This document shows, in pieces, positions 18,174 to 26,793 of a stretch of 64,000 bases of DNA. The stretch is from Acinetobacter larvae. Its GTDB lineage: Bacteria; Pseudomonadota; Gammaproteobacteria; Pseudomonadales; Moraxellaceae. The notes below the pieces were generated by a model. That model was not told the DNA's origin. It did not search any database and saw only the letters and a program-made list of their open reading frames with translations. The position numbers and the translations under genes were made by a program. Positions within the stretch are counted from its first letter, which is position 1. The number at the start of each line of letters is the position of its first letter. The DNA lies in contig NZ_CP016895.1 in NCBI RefSeq assembly GCF_001704115.1, positions 992,001 through 1,056,000 of the forward strand, in the 5' to 3' direction.

Positions 18174-19030
18174 GGGTGTGTTGACATTTACAGTCGATAA
18201 ATTGATCTAAAGAGGCAACCAAATATAGATACAAGCTAAGGCAACAGCACTTTGATAATTACGCTTTAGCTTGTCATATCGTGTAGCAACTCCTCTGAAC
18301 TGTTTCAATCTGCAGAATGTATTCTCAACTAAGTGCCTGATTTTATACATATACCAGTCCATATAATCATTACTAGATTTTGTGTTGGATTTTTTAGGAA
18401 TGTTCGCTTTTGTTTTAGTCGCTTCAATTTGATTTCTCAGACTTTCAGAGTCATAACCTTTATCAGCACATAGTATTTCTGATTCAGTCAAATCCAGTTT
18501 TGATACTAGGGCTGGGGCAATTTTTATGTCATGAGATGTCCCGTCAGAAATAATAAAGTCTATTGGATTACCATTAGAATCAGTTGCTAAATGTATTTTA
18601 GAGCTATTACCACCGATACTTTTAGAAATGTCTTGATGCTTAATTCCTGCTGAATGTTGATGTGCTCTGACGTGACTGCCATCAATAAAAATCCATTCTT
18701 TGTCAGCATGTTTACTAAATAACTTAAATATATTCATAAGCTTATCATTTTTAGACCAACGATTATATTTTTTAAAGATTGAATTATGATTACCAAATTC
18801 TTTAGGTAAATCTCTCCAAGGACATCCCGTTCTAATACGAAATAAGATGGCTTCAATAAAATTTCGTAAATTTAATTTGAGATAAATATTAAAATGTCTG
18901 AAAATAGATTTTAACTTAGACCAGTGTTGATCATTTAACATTGTACGAGGCATAGCGAGTGTAAAATTACGTTTGGCGATTTGATTTTACTACCTCGCTA
19001 TTTTTTTAGGCAACAAATGTCAACAGACCC
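18174..19030 (-). mobile_element. Complete IS5-family insertion sequence
   Basis: The element is 857 bp with terminal inverted repeats GGGTGTGTTGACATTT (18174-18189) and, at the right end (19015-19030) read inward, GGGTCTGTTGACATTT: 15 of 16 identical. TA flanks both ends (18172-18173 and 19031-19032), a duplication fitting the IS427-type group. It holds one uninterrupted transposase gene. Joining the flanks recreates a small inverted repeat, AAAGTGA with TCACTTT, so the element landed in a palindrome. Confidence 0.88.
18207..18953 (-). CDS. IS5-family transposase
   Basis: This is a 248-aa DDE transposase. An N-terminal DUF4096-type domain (FIEAILFRIRTGCPWRDLPK) is followed by the catalytic Asp in IFIDGSHVRAHQHSAG, Asp in LCADKGYDSESLR and Glu in HLVENTFCRLKQFRGVATRY. 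Some relatives need a frameshift between two frames, but this copy is a single open frame and looks intact. Its stop lies close to the left inverted repeat. Confidence 0.93.
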   Translation of the reverse strand: MPRTMLNDQHWSKLKSIFRHFNIYLKLNLRNFIEAILFRIRTGCPWRDLPKEFGNHNSIFKKYNRWSKNDKLMNIFKLFSKHADKEWIFIDGSHVRAHQHSAGIKHQDISKSIGGNSSKIHLATDSNGNPIDFIISDGTSHDIKIAPALVSKLDLTESEILCADKGYDSESLRNQIEATKTKANIPKKSNTKSSNDYMDWYMYKIRHLVENTFCRLKQFRGVATRYDKLKRNYQSAVALACIYIWLPL

Positions 19031-19073
19031 TATTCACTTTAAAAAAAACACCCTTGTCCTGAACTATTGATCC

Positions 19074-19099
19074 TAGCCATTTTAGGAGTACAGTTTTAG
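19074..19099. repeat. Att-like imperfect direct repeat, right copy
   Basis: This is the partner of 14763-14788 (23 of 26 identical). Several AGTAC/GTACT words follow in the next 80 bases, including the inverted pair GAGTAC ... GTACTC around 19111-19130, before tRNA-Arg at 19246. This density is unlike the surrounding DNA. Confidence 0.45.
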
Positions 19100-19245
19100 C
19101 GATCTAATGTGAGTACTCTATTATGTACTCTTAATAAAATCAAATTATGCCGTACTATGTCGTACAAACACATTTGTTTTATTAGGGAAACTATTGAATA
19201 TCAAAGGCTATGGTAGACATTGTCGTATTTCTACATAACTTCTTA

Positions 19246-19321
19246 TGGTACGCTCTGCGGGACTCGAACCCACATCGGTCGCTTAGGAGGCAACTGCTCT
19301 ATCCCGTTGAGCTAAGAGCGT
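19246..19321 (-). tRNA. tRNA-Arg (anticodon CCU)
   Basis: The 76-nt minus-strand gene folds as a standard cloverleaf. The acceptor stem ACGCTCT pairs with AGAGCGT, the D stem GCTC pairs with GAGC, and the anticodon stem GTTGC/GCGAC holds the loop CTCCTAA with anticodon CCT. A T-loop GGTTCGAGTCC and an encoded CCA end complete it. It reads the rare Arg codon AGG. tRNA-Arg genes are frequent integration points, and the accessory patch lies directly on its 3' side. Confidence 0.95.
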
Positions 19322-19379
19322 TTAATGCGCATAATGTAACGGAAAACAGCCTAAAACAAAAGCACTGTTTTCCACATTT

Positions 19380-20741
19380 TTAAGGGCGGCGTTTATTGGC
19401 TTGTAAGACTAAATACACTAGATAAACCAGCATAATCCAAATGGGTAAAAGTTTTACAGATAAAGCAAAGCCTTGTGTCCACATAATATACAAAATAAGT
19501 GCAATGAATAATAAAATAATATAATTACTCAGTGGTGACCAAAGCGCAGGAAATTTGCTGTTTATCTGTTGCTGTTTGATTTGGCGTTTAAATTTTAAGT
19601 GAGTAATGGTGATTAATGCCCAATTCAAGATTAGACCCGTGACAGAGACATACATGAGTAAACTCAATGCATTCTCAGGGACAAAGTAATTGAGTAACAC
19701 ACAGCCAAATATGAGGACTGAAGAAAATAAAACTGCTGCAAAAGGTGCGCCTTGACGGTTTAATTGTTTAAATATTTTCGGAGCATTGCCTTGTTGTGCT
19801 AAGCCATAAAGCATACGGCTATTGGCATACATACAACTGTTATAAACAGACAGGGCAGCAGTTAAAATAATGAAATTGAGTAAATGCGCAGCCCAATGAA
19901 TACCGAGTTGACTAAAAATAAAAACAAAAGGGCTTTTTTCTAAACCACCAAGTTCTAATTGGTTCCAAGGTACAAGTGATAATAAAATGGTGAGGGAACC
20001 TATATAAAATACTAGAATGCGCCAAACCACTTGATTAATTGCTTGAGGAATCGTTTTTTCTGGATTTTCTGCTTCAGCTGCTGTCATACCAATCAGTTCA
20101 ATACCGCCAAAGGCGAACATTAAAAATGCCAGCATATAAAACAGACCGCTAAAACCATTGGGGAAGAAGCCACCGTGCTGCCATAGGTTACTGATACTGG
20201 CGCTGCTTGTGGGACCAGCTGTGATCAGTAGATATAAGCCAAAGGCAATCATGGCTAAGACAGCAACGACTTTGATAATCGCTAGCCAAAACTCAGATTC
20301 ACCATAAAGTTTGACATTGGCGAAATTAATAATCGTCACCAAAACGAAGAAAAATAATACAGTAATCCATGTCGGTAGGTCGGGGAGCCAATACTGTATA
20401 TATTTGGCAATCGCGGTAAGCTCCGTCATGGCGACTAAAATATATAAGATCCAGTAATTCCAACCGGCTAAGAAGCCAGCAAAGGGGTTCCAATAACGAT
20501 CAGAAAAATAGCTTAATGATCCAGCAACGGGTTGGTGGACAATCATTTCTCCCAGTTGGCGCATGATTAAAAATGCAATGAAACCACCAATCGCATAGCC
20601 TAAAATAATCGAAGGTCCAGCAGTTTGAATGACATGTGCTGAGCCTAGAAATAATCCAGTGCCAATAGCGCCGCCCATGGCGATGAGTTGAATGTGGCGA
20701 TTTTTCAAACCACGTTTTAAATGTGTTGTACTGTCAGTCAC
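19380..20741 (-). CDS. AroP-like amino acid permease
   Basis: This is a 453-aa inner-membrane permease of the amino acid transporter (APC) family with about 12 helices. The N-terminal LKRGLKNRHIQLIAMGGAIG then TGLFLGSA is very close to E. coli AroP/PheP, and GWNYWILYILVAMTELTA also matches. The likely substrate is an aromatic amino acid by proton symport, though CycA-type transporters share these motifs. The start is a GTG at 20741, with GGAA seven bases upstream. A second, closely related permease lies just upstream in the same direction, so the pair looks like a tandem duplication. Confidence 0.85.
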   Translation of the reverse strand: MTDSTTHLKRGLKNRHIQLIAMGGAIGTGLFLGSAHVIQTAGPSIILGYAIGGFIAFLIMRQLGEMIVHQPVAGSLSYFSDRYWNPFAGFLAGWNYWILYILVAMTELTAIAKYIQYWLPDLPTWITVLFFFVLVTIINFANVKLYGESEFWLAIIKVVAVLAMIAFGLYLLITAGPTSSASISNLWQHGGFFPNGFSGLFYMLAFLMFAFGGIELIGMTAAEAENPEKTIPQAINQVVWRILVFYIGSLTILLSLVPWNQLELGGLEKSPFVFIFSQLGIHWAAHLLNFIILTAALSVYNSCMYANSRMLYGLAQQGNAPKIFKQLNRQGAPFAAVLFSSVLIFGCVLLNYFVPENALSLLMYVSVTGLILNWALITITHLKFKRQIKQQQINSKFPALWSPLSNYIILLFIALILYIMWTQGFALSVKLLPIWIMLVYLVYLVLQANKRRP

Positions 20742-20878
20742 CGTTGGATTCCAATAAAGGGCTAAAGCATAAATACCATGTGCTGATTTAATCGCACAAT
20801 TCCTATGTGCCGAAGCGAAATGCAGCAGATTGCGAGGGGGATATACAGCAGCACATCTTGTGGTATATCCCCAGAGGT

Positions 20879-22321
20879 TTATGTGGATTTTTTATTATGT
20901 CGTTGCATAAACCAATAGATGACGGCCATTAAAGCAATCCAGACTGGAATAAGTGCGACCGATTCTTGGAAGCCCATGATCCACATAATCACCAACAACA
21001 TGACAATAAAAGCCAAAACGATATAGTTGCTGAGTGGTGAAAATAGCGCACGAAAGTTGGTCTGTACTTGATGCTTTTTATTATATTGGATAAATTTTAG
21101 ATGGGTCAGTGCGATCAATGCCCAGTTTAAAACTAAAGTTGCAACGACGACATACATCAAATGGCTCAAAGCTTTTTCGGGGACAAAATAGTTAAGTAAA
21201 ACACAGCCGAATATTAACAGGGCAGAGAACAGTACCGCTGGGATTGGAACACTACGTTTGTTTACTTTGGCAAAAATTTTAGGTGCATGCCCTTGTTGCG
21301 CCAAGCTATACAGCATACGGCTATTCACATACATACCGCTGTTATATACCGAGAGTGCTGCAGTTAAAATAATAAAGTTGAGTAGATTGGCCGCCCAATC
21401 GATGCCCAATTGACTAAAGATCATGACAAAGGGGCTTTTATCGAGGTCACCCAGTTGTAATTGATTCCAAGGCACCAGCGATAAAATAATCGTTAACGAT
21501 ACAATATAAAAGACTAAAATACGCCAAACCACTTGGTTAATCGCTTTAGGCATGACTTTTTTAGGGTTTTGTACTTCGGCGGCAGTCATACCGATGAGTT
21601 CGATACCACCGAAGGAAAACATTAAAAATGCCATCATAAAGAATAGCCCACCAAAGCCATTGGGGAAGAAGCCGCCATGTTCCCATAAATTGGTGATGCT
21701 TACACCTGAGCCGGGTGCTGGATCAACCAATAAATACAGACCAAATAAAATCATGGAAACAATGGCAACGACTTTAATAATCGAGAGCCAAAATTCAGAT
21801 TCACCGTAGGTTTTTACATTGGCAAGGTTGACGCAAGTAATGGCAATAAAAAAGACCAATACCGAAATCCACGAGGGAATTTGTGGCCACCAGTACTGAA
21901 TATATTTGGCGACGGCAGTCAGTTCAGTCATCGCCACTAAAATAAACATTAGCCAATAATTCCAGCCAGAGAGTAAACCTGGGAATTTACCCCAATATTT
22001 ATTGGCAAAATGTGCAAAAGAACCTGCAACAGGCTCATGTACAATCATTTCACCGAGTTGGCGTAAAATGAGAAAGGCAATAAAACCACCAATGGCATAG
22101 CCTAAAATAATAGAAGGTCCAGCATTTTGGATAATCGTTGCAGAGCCGAGAAATAAACCGGTTCCGATGGCGCCGCCCATGGCGATGAGTTGGATGTGGC
22201 GATTTTTCAATCCACGATGTAATTGTTCTGTATCGTTGCTCAATGTCAATGGCTCAAGAAAGACTAATGAGGGGGATTGTAATAGATTGGTTGCGTTACG
22301 ACTAGATACAAAGTCGTGCAT
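20879..22321 (-). CDS. AroP-like amino acid permease (paralogue)
   Basis: This is a 12-helix permease, about 480 aa, strongly similar along its whole length to the neighbour at 19380-20741. Both have RGLKNRHIQLIAMGGAIG, an AGPSIILGYAIGGFIAFL run and NLWEHGGFFPNGFGGL or a near variant. It probably imports aromatic amino acids. It has a 35-residue N-terminal extension before the family core. The start is uncertain: ATG 22321 has a poor ribosome-binding site, a TTG at 22351 touches AAGGA directly, and starting near the core (TTG around 22248) is also possible. Confidence 0.82.
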   Translation of the reverse strand: MHDFVSSRNATNLLQSPSLVFLEPLTLSNDTEQLHRGLKNRHIQLIAMGGAIGTGLFLGSATIIQNAGPSIILGYAIGGFIAFLILRQLGEMIVHEPVAGSFAHFANKYWGKFPGLLSGWNYWLMFILVAMTELTAVAKYIQYWWPQIPSWISVLVFFIAITCVNLANVKTYGESEFWLSIIKVVAIVSMILFGLYLLVDPAPGSGVSITNLWEHGGFFPNGFGGLFFMMAFLMFSFGGIELIGMTAAEVQNPKKVMPKAINQVVWRILVFYIVSLTIILSLVPWNQLQLGDLDKSPFVMIFSQLGIDWAANLLNFIILTAALSVYNSGMYVNSRMLYSLAQQGHAPKIFAKVNKRSVPIPAVLFSALLIFGCVLLNYFVPEKALSHLMYVVVATLVLNWALIALTHLKFIQYNKKHQVQTNFRALFSPLSNYIVLAFIVMLLVIMWIMGFQESVALIPVWIALMAVIYWFMQRHNKKST

Positions 22322-22522
22322 TCGGAAACCCAAGCGTTTTTTAATGACCAATCCTTATAGATGGTTTAAGACTAAAGCCGCAGAGATTGAGCGTATTCAT
22401 TCAGGTAAAAGCAGTCTAATATCTTCATATCAAACGCCATATTAAAAAATTACTCGGCTAGACTTTAGCACTGGCTGTGTACTGACGGCATAATTGACCG
22501 AGTAAAAGCAAGGAATAGAGCT

Positions 22523-23707
22523 ATGAATCATGATTTAGCACAAATCAAAGTTGCCGCAACGTATATGCGTGGCGGCACCAGTAAAGGGATTTTTTTTAAA
22601 TTAGAAGATTTACCCGCTGCTGCACAAGTTGCAGGGGCAGCGCGTGATCAACTGTTATTACGGGTTATGGGCAGTCCAGATCCTTATGCCAAGCAAATTG
22701 ATGGCATGGGCGGCGCCAGTTCGAGTACCAGTAAAACGGTCATTTTGAGTCCTAGTCAGCGTCCAGATCATGATGTGGATTATTTATTTGGACAAGTAGC
22801 AATTGATCGGGCATTTGTCGATTGGAGTGGTAATTGTGGCAATCTCACCGCAGCAGTTGGTGCTTTTGCAATCCAACAAGGTTTGCTTGCGGCAGAAAAG
22901 ATTCCCAGCAATGGACGCTGTGAAGTACGTATTTGGCAGCAAAATATTCAAAAAACCATCATCGCCCATATTCCCATGCGGGATGGACGAGTACAAGAGC
23001 TTGGTGATTTTGAACTCGATGGTGTGACTTTTCCTGCTGCTGAAGTTGAGATAGAGTTTATTGATCCAGCGGATACTGGCGCCTTGGGGTTATTTCCAAC
23101 AGGTCAGGTTTCAGAGATACTCGATGTGCCAGATTTAGGGCAGTTTCAGGTCAGTATGATCAATGCGGGGATTGCAACTGTTTTTCTCAATGCTGAAGAT
23201 TTGGGCTACAACGGCACCGAGTTACAAGATGAGATAAACAATGATGCAGCGGCATTGGCGCGTTTCGAGAAAATACGTGCCTATGCTGCACTGAAAATGG
23301 GCTTAATCCAAGATGTGGCAGAAGCCGAGCAGCGTCAACATACGCCCAAAATTGCCTTTGTTGCACCAGCCAAATCGTATCAGGCATCCAGTGCCAAGCA
23401 GATTGCAGCAGAGCAGATCGATATTGTTGTGCGGGCTTTATCGATGGGTAAATTACACCATGCCATGATGGGAACAGCTGCGGTTGCCATTGCTGCCGCT
23501 GCCGCCGTACCCAATACGCTGGTCAATCTTGCAGCTGGCGGAGGGGCTATCACGACACTACGTTTTGGACATCCTTCGGGTATCTTACAAGTCGGTGCTG
23601 AAACCTCTCAACAAGCTGATGGTCAATGGAAAATTGACAAAGTGGTGATGAGTCGTAGTGCACGAATCTTGATGGAAGGATGGGTGCATATTCCACCAAT
23701 CGCTTGA
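22523..23707 (+). CDS. prpF: PrpF-family 2-methylaconitate isomerase
   Basis: This is a 394-aa enzyme of the PrpF family with two diaminopimelate-epimerase-like halves. PrpF isomerises 2-methylaconitate for AcnD in the 2-methylcitrate (propionate) pathway. The start VAATYMRGGTSKGIFF, the cysteine segment DWSGNCGNLTAAVGAFA and the end MSRSARILMEGWVHIP are typical. Usually prpF follows acnD. Here it stands alone between the permeases and ispA, so it may be a paralogue acting on another substrate. AGGA lies nine bases before the ATG. Confidence 0.88.
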   Translation: MNHDLAQIKVAATYMRGGTSKGIFFKLEDLPAAAQVAGAARDQLLLRVMGSPDPYAKQIDGMGGASSSTSKTVILSPSQRPDHDVDYLFGQVAIDRAFVDWSGNCGNLTAAVGAFAIQQGLLAAEKIPSNGRCEVRIWQQNIQKTIIAHIPMRDGRVQELGDFELDGVTFPAAEVEIEFIDPADTGALGLFPTGQVSEILDVPDLGQFQVSMINAGIATVFLNAEDLGYNGTELQDEINNDAAALARFEKIRAYAALKMGLIQDVAEAEQRQHTPKIAFVAPAKSYQASSAKQIAAEQIDIVVRALSMGKLHHAMMGTAAVAIAAAAAVPNTLVNLAAGGGAITTLRFGHPSGILQVGAETSQQADGQWKIDKVVMSRSARILMEGWVHIPPIA

Positions 23708-23857
23708 ATTGTTCTCCATTTGGCAGCAATTTGGTATACACTCGCAGCTAGGATTTGAGGTATTTCTCTAAGCTGATCATGATGGGATAGGCAATCGCAA
23801 TGCATGCAGCCCCCTTTCATGTGCTGCGTAAGTTTAAGATAAAAGGTCGAGGTAATT

Positions 23858-24769
23858 GTGACATCGATAACGACAATTCGTGCAGACGTCATCGTGCAGG
23901 CACAGCAACAGATTCAACAGGATTTGCAGACTGCATTAGATGCCTTTTCTTTGCCAGAACCTTTAAAATCAGCCGTTTATCATGCTGTAATGTTGGGGGG
24001 AAAACGCATTCGTCCCGCATTATGCTATGGCACAGCAGCTTTAACTGGCGATAATACCAATTTTGCTGCGGTGCGACGTGCCGCCGTCGCGGTTGAGCTA
24101 ATTCATTGCTATTCATTGGCACATGATGATTTACCCTGTATGGATAATGATTCATTGCGTCGCGGTCAACCAACTTGTCATATTGCCTATGGTGAAGACA
24201 AGGCGCTTTTGGCGGGTGATATTTTACAGTCGATGGCTTTTGAGGTCCTGTCTAGCCGTTTATTTGATCAGCAACAGCCCGTTTCAGATTCTATTGTATT
24301 AAAACAAATGCAGATTTTGGCTACTGCTGCCTCAAAAATGGTTTGTGGTCAGGTTTTAGATTTACAAGCTGAAGGGCAACAGGTCGATCAAGCACAACTT
24401 GAACAGATTCATCGCAATAAAACCGGTGCATTGATTCAAGCTGCAATTTTACTCAGTGCCAGTACTATTTTCCCCAGTCATGATCAAGCAATGGCGAAGT
24501 TACGCCAATTTGGTCAAGCCATTGGCTTAGCGTTTCAGGTACAAGATGATATTTTAGATATTACGGCAGATACCGAAATGCTTGGCAAAACAGCTGGTAA
24601 AGATATCGAAGTCGATAAATCAACCTATCCAGCATTGATGGGATTGGATGCAGCCAAAGCCTATGCTGAACAGCTATATCAGCAAGCGGCAGAAGCTTTA
24701 GCATATTTTGACTGTGGTGCGACAGAGCTCAAAGAAATTTCAGCATTTTTATGGTCTCGACAAAATTAA
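23858..24769 (+). CDS. ispA: Farnesyl diphosphate synthase
   Basis: This is a 303-aa prenyl transferase that condenses IPP with DMAPP/GPP to farnesyl diphosphate for quinones and undecaprenyl phosphate. The first Asp-rich motif is DDLPCMD (residues 90-96), with the two-residue insertion typical of type II FPP synthases. The second is DDILD (230-234). GGKRIRP binds the diphosphate. The start is GTG 23858 with GAGG five bases upstream. The gene has its own terminator and no dxs partner beside it. Confidence 0.95.
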   Translation: MTSITTIRADVIVQAQQQIQQDLQTALDAFSLPEPLKSAVYHAVMLGGKRIRPALCYGTAALTGDNTNFAAVRRAAVAVELIHCYSLAHDDLPCMDNDSLRRGQPTCHIAYGEDKALLAGDILQSMAFEVLSSRLFDQQQPVSDSIVLKQMQILATAASKMVCGQVLDLQAEGQQVDQAQLEQIHRNKTGALIQAAILLSASTIFPSHDQAMAKLRQFGQAIGLAFQVQDDILDITADTEMLGKTAGKDIEVDKSTYPALMGLDAAKAYAEQLYQQAAEALAYFDCGATELKEISAFLWSRQN

Positions 24770-24802
24770 CCAGTTAAGCAGGCTAAACGCTAAAGTAGGA
24801 AA

Positions 24803-24839
24803 CAACAAAAAGCGCGGTCAATTGCCGCGCTTTTTGTTG
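24803..24839 (+). terminator. Terminator after ispA
   Basis: The stem AACAACAAAAAGCGCGG / CCGCGCTTTTTGTTG is GC-rich in its core and T-rich on both strands, so it could serve ispA on the plus strand and the oxyR transcript on the minus strand. Confidence 0.85.
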
Positions 24840-24898
24840 GTCTAAGACATCATTTTTGCTGAAAGTTTTCAGTCTAAGCCTTACTTTTAGTTTCAGTC

Positions 24899-25813
24899 TT
24901 AGATGCTGAGGTCCATTTGATGCATGATTTTGTGTAAGATTTCCAATAAGACATCAAATTCATTTTGCAAAGGTGTGCTCTTACGGGTAATCAAAGCCAA
25001 GGTACGAGATGGTGCATTGGCAATGGTTTTGGCACAGATATGCTCTTGTGACTTGAGGAATTGGGTCTGTACTGCAATCTGTGGCAATAAGGTAAAGCCT
25101 AGATTGGAGTTGACCATTTCAACCAACGTCGGGAGTGAACTGGCTTTGAGTTGATGATCATTTTTGCGCTCATCGATCGGGCAAGCACTCAAGGTATGAT
25201 CGCGTAGACAATGACCTTCTTCAAGTAACATCAGATGAGACAGATCCAGCTCATCTAAATTGGTGGCATGCATGGCATTTTGATCTGCGGTATTGCAGAC
25301 CAAGTAGAGATCCTCTCTAGCAATTTCTGCGACTTTGAGATTACGGGTATTAAAAGGCAAGGCCAGTAAAATCATATCGAGCTGACCATGCTCTAGTTTT
25401 TCCATAATTTTTTCGCTTTGTGCTTCATGCAAATGTAGCTGTATCTTGGGAAGTTGTTGATGTACTTCTTCTAAGAGTGCTGACAAGATAAAGGGCGCAA
25501 TGGTCGGGATGATCCCCAGATGTAAATCCCCAGTTAAGGGTTCACTCATTTCGCGGCTCAGTCGCATTAAATCTTGCGCATCCGCTAACAGTACACGGGC
25601 TCGGGCGACAACTTGTTCGCCCAAAGGGGTCAGTCGGACGTTTTGACGATCGCGTTCAACCAATACGCCACCTAATAGCCGTTCTAGTTCCATGATGCCG
25701 CCAGATAGCGTGGACTGGGTAACAAAAGAACGGCGTGCAGCTTCCGTGAAATGTAGGGTTTCAGATAAGGTCACTAAATATGACAGCTGTCTGAGAGAAG
25801 GTAATGCAGCCAT
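24899..25813 (-). CDS. oxyR: Peroxide-sensing LysR regulator OxyR
   Basis: This is a 304-aa LysR regulator. The winged helix-turn-helix covers residues 1-60 (LHFTEAARRSFVTQSTLSGG). The redox pair is Cys202 and Cys211 in EEGHCLRDHTLSAC, the spacing of the Cys199-Cys208 pair of E. coli OxyR. Peroxide oxidises these to a disulfide and activates antioxidant genes. It is the last gene of a minus-strand row rubA-rubB-estB-oxyR, with the ATG seven bases after the estB stop. This operon order is known from Acinetobacter sp. ADP1. Confidence 0.95.
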   Translation of the reverse strand: MAALPSLRQLSYLVTLSETLHFTEAARRSFVTQSTLSGGIMELERLLGGVLVERDRQNVRLTPLGEQVVARARVLLADAQDLMRLSREMSEPLTGDLHLGIIPTIAPFILSALLEEVHQQLPKIQLHLHEAQSEKIMEKLEHGQLDMILLALPFNTRNLKVAEIAREDLYLVCNTADQNAMHATNLDELDLSHLMLLEEGHCLRDHTLSACPIDERKNDHQLKASSLPTLVEMVNSNLGFTLLPQIAVQTQFLKSQEHICAKTIANAPSRTLALITRKSTPLQNEFDVLLEILHKIMHQMDLSI

Positions 25814-25819
25814 AATGTC

Positions 25820-26773
25820 CTAGTTCTTATGAGTAAAATGTTGCGCAAATAAATTGCTCAGTTGAGGAATGAAGTGCGAGGGAATATCATGCCCCATTCC
25901 TTCAATTAATTCAAACTTAGCACCTGATATCGCTTTTGCCACAGCTTTGCCATGCGGTGGCGGTAATAAGCGATCACGTGAACCATGTATGACCAATGTG
26001 TCAGCTTTGATTTGTTGATCAAGTTCTAGCAATGATCCAGTGCATAAAATGGCTAAGAACTGTTGACGCACACCAGTAGGATAATGACTGCGTTGATAAA
26101 GTCGCCGTGCGGTACACAGGCTTTCTATCGGATTGACATAGCCCGGTGAGCCAATGCTGTTAAACATTTTGACTGTATGGTCGATAATACCTTGTTCATC
26201 ATTGCTTTGGGGTTTTCCCAATAAGCTATATAACTGCTTCGGGTAGGGTGGTGGTAAAAAAGGTCGATTATTACTGGTAAATAATAATGCCAGTTTATCG
26301 ACTTTATCTGGATATTTTGCTGCCAATATTTGTGCAATCATACCGCCCATTGAGGCGCCAATGACATGTACCGATTGGAGTTTTAGATGCTCAATCAAGA
26401 GTGCGGCATCTTCTGCCATGTCATAAAGATTGTAGGGGGCACCCTGATTATTTAAGCCGACTGCGAAACGTCCCATCATTTTGATGACATTGAGTCGTTT
26501 ACCACGATGTTTGATTTTAGAGGATAGACCGATATCGCGATTGTCATAGCGAATGACGCGAAAGCCCTGATGAATCAGAGCATGACAAAAGCTATTCGGC
26601 CAAAAGAGTAACTGCGCACCTAATCCCATGACCAGTAAAATTGTTGGGGCATCTGGTGCACCGCCGATTTCCACATGTAAACGTTGCCCATTGCTTAACT
26701 CAACTTGAGTTTGTTGCATATAAGCAGTATAGGGTGAAGCTTGAAAGGGCATAACGCTATGATTCATGTTCAA
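25820..26773 (-). CDS. estB: Alpha/beta-hydrolase esterase EstB
   Basis: This is a 317-aa alpha/beta hydrolase. The oxyanion segment is VMGLGAQLLFWP, the nucleophile Ser is in GASMGGM, the acid Asp is in HGSRDRLLPP and the His is in GMGHDIP. It has no signal peptide. The symbol is by position: in ADP1 the esterase gene between rubB and oxyR is estB, and this gene sits there, 20 bases after rubB and 6 bases before oxyR. The physiological ester is unknown. Start is at ATG 26773 or ATG 26767. Confidence 0.85.
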   Translation of the reverse strand: MNMNHSVMPFQASPYTAYMQQTQVELSNGQRLHVEIGGAPDAPTILLVMGLGAQLLFWPNSFCHALIHQGFRVIRYDNRDIGLSSKIKHRGKRLNVIKMMGRFAVGLNNQGAPYNLYDMAEDAALLIEHLKLQSVHVIGASMGGMIAQILAAKYPDKVDKLALLFTSNNRPFLPPPYPKQLYSLLGKPQSNDEQGIIDHTVKMFNSIGSPGYVNPIESLCTARRLYQRSHYPTGVRQQFLAILCTGSLLELDQQIKADTLVIHGSRDRLLPPPHGKAVAKAISGAKFELIEGMGHDIPSHFIPQLSNLFAQHFTHKN

Positions 26774-26793
26774 TCATCCTCATCAAGTGGTTC

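Noticed and set aside
19324..19345. Half-match to a chromosomal dif site (GCGCATAATGTA)
   Set aside because: Only the XerC-like half and part of the spacer match; the following bases do not resemble a XerD arm.
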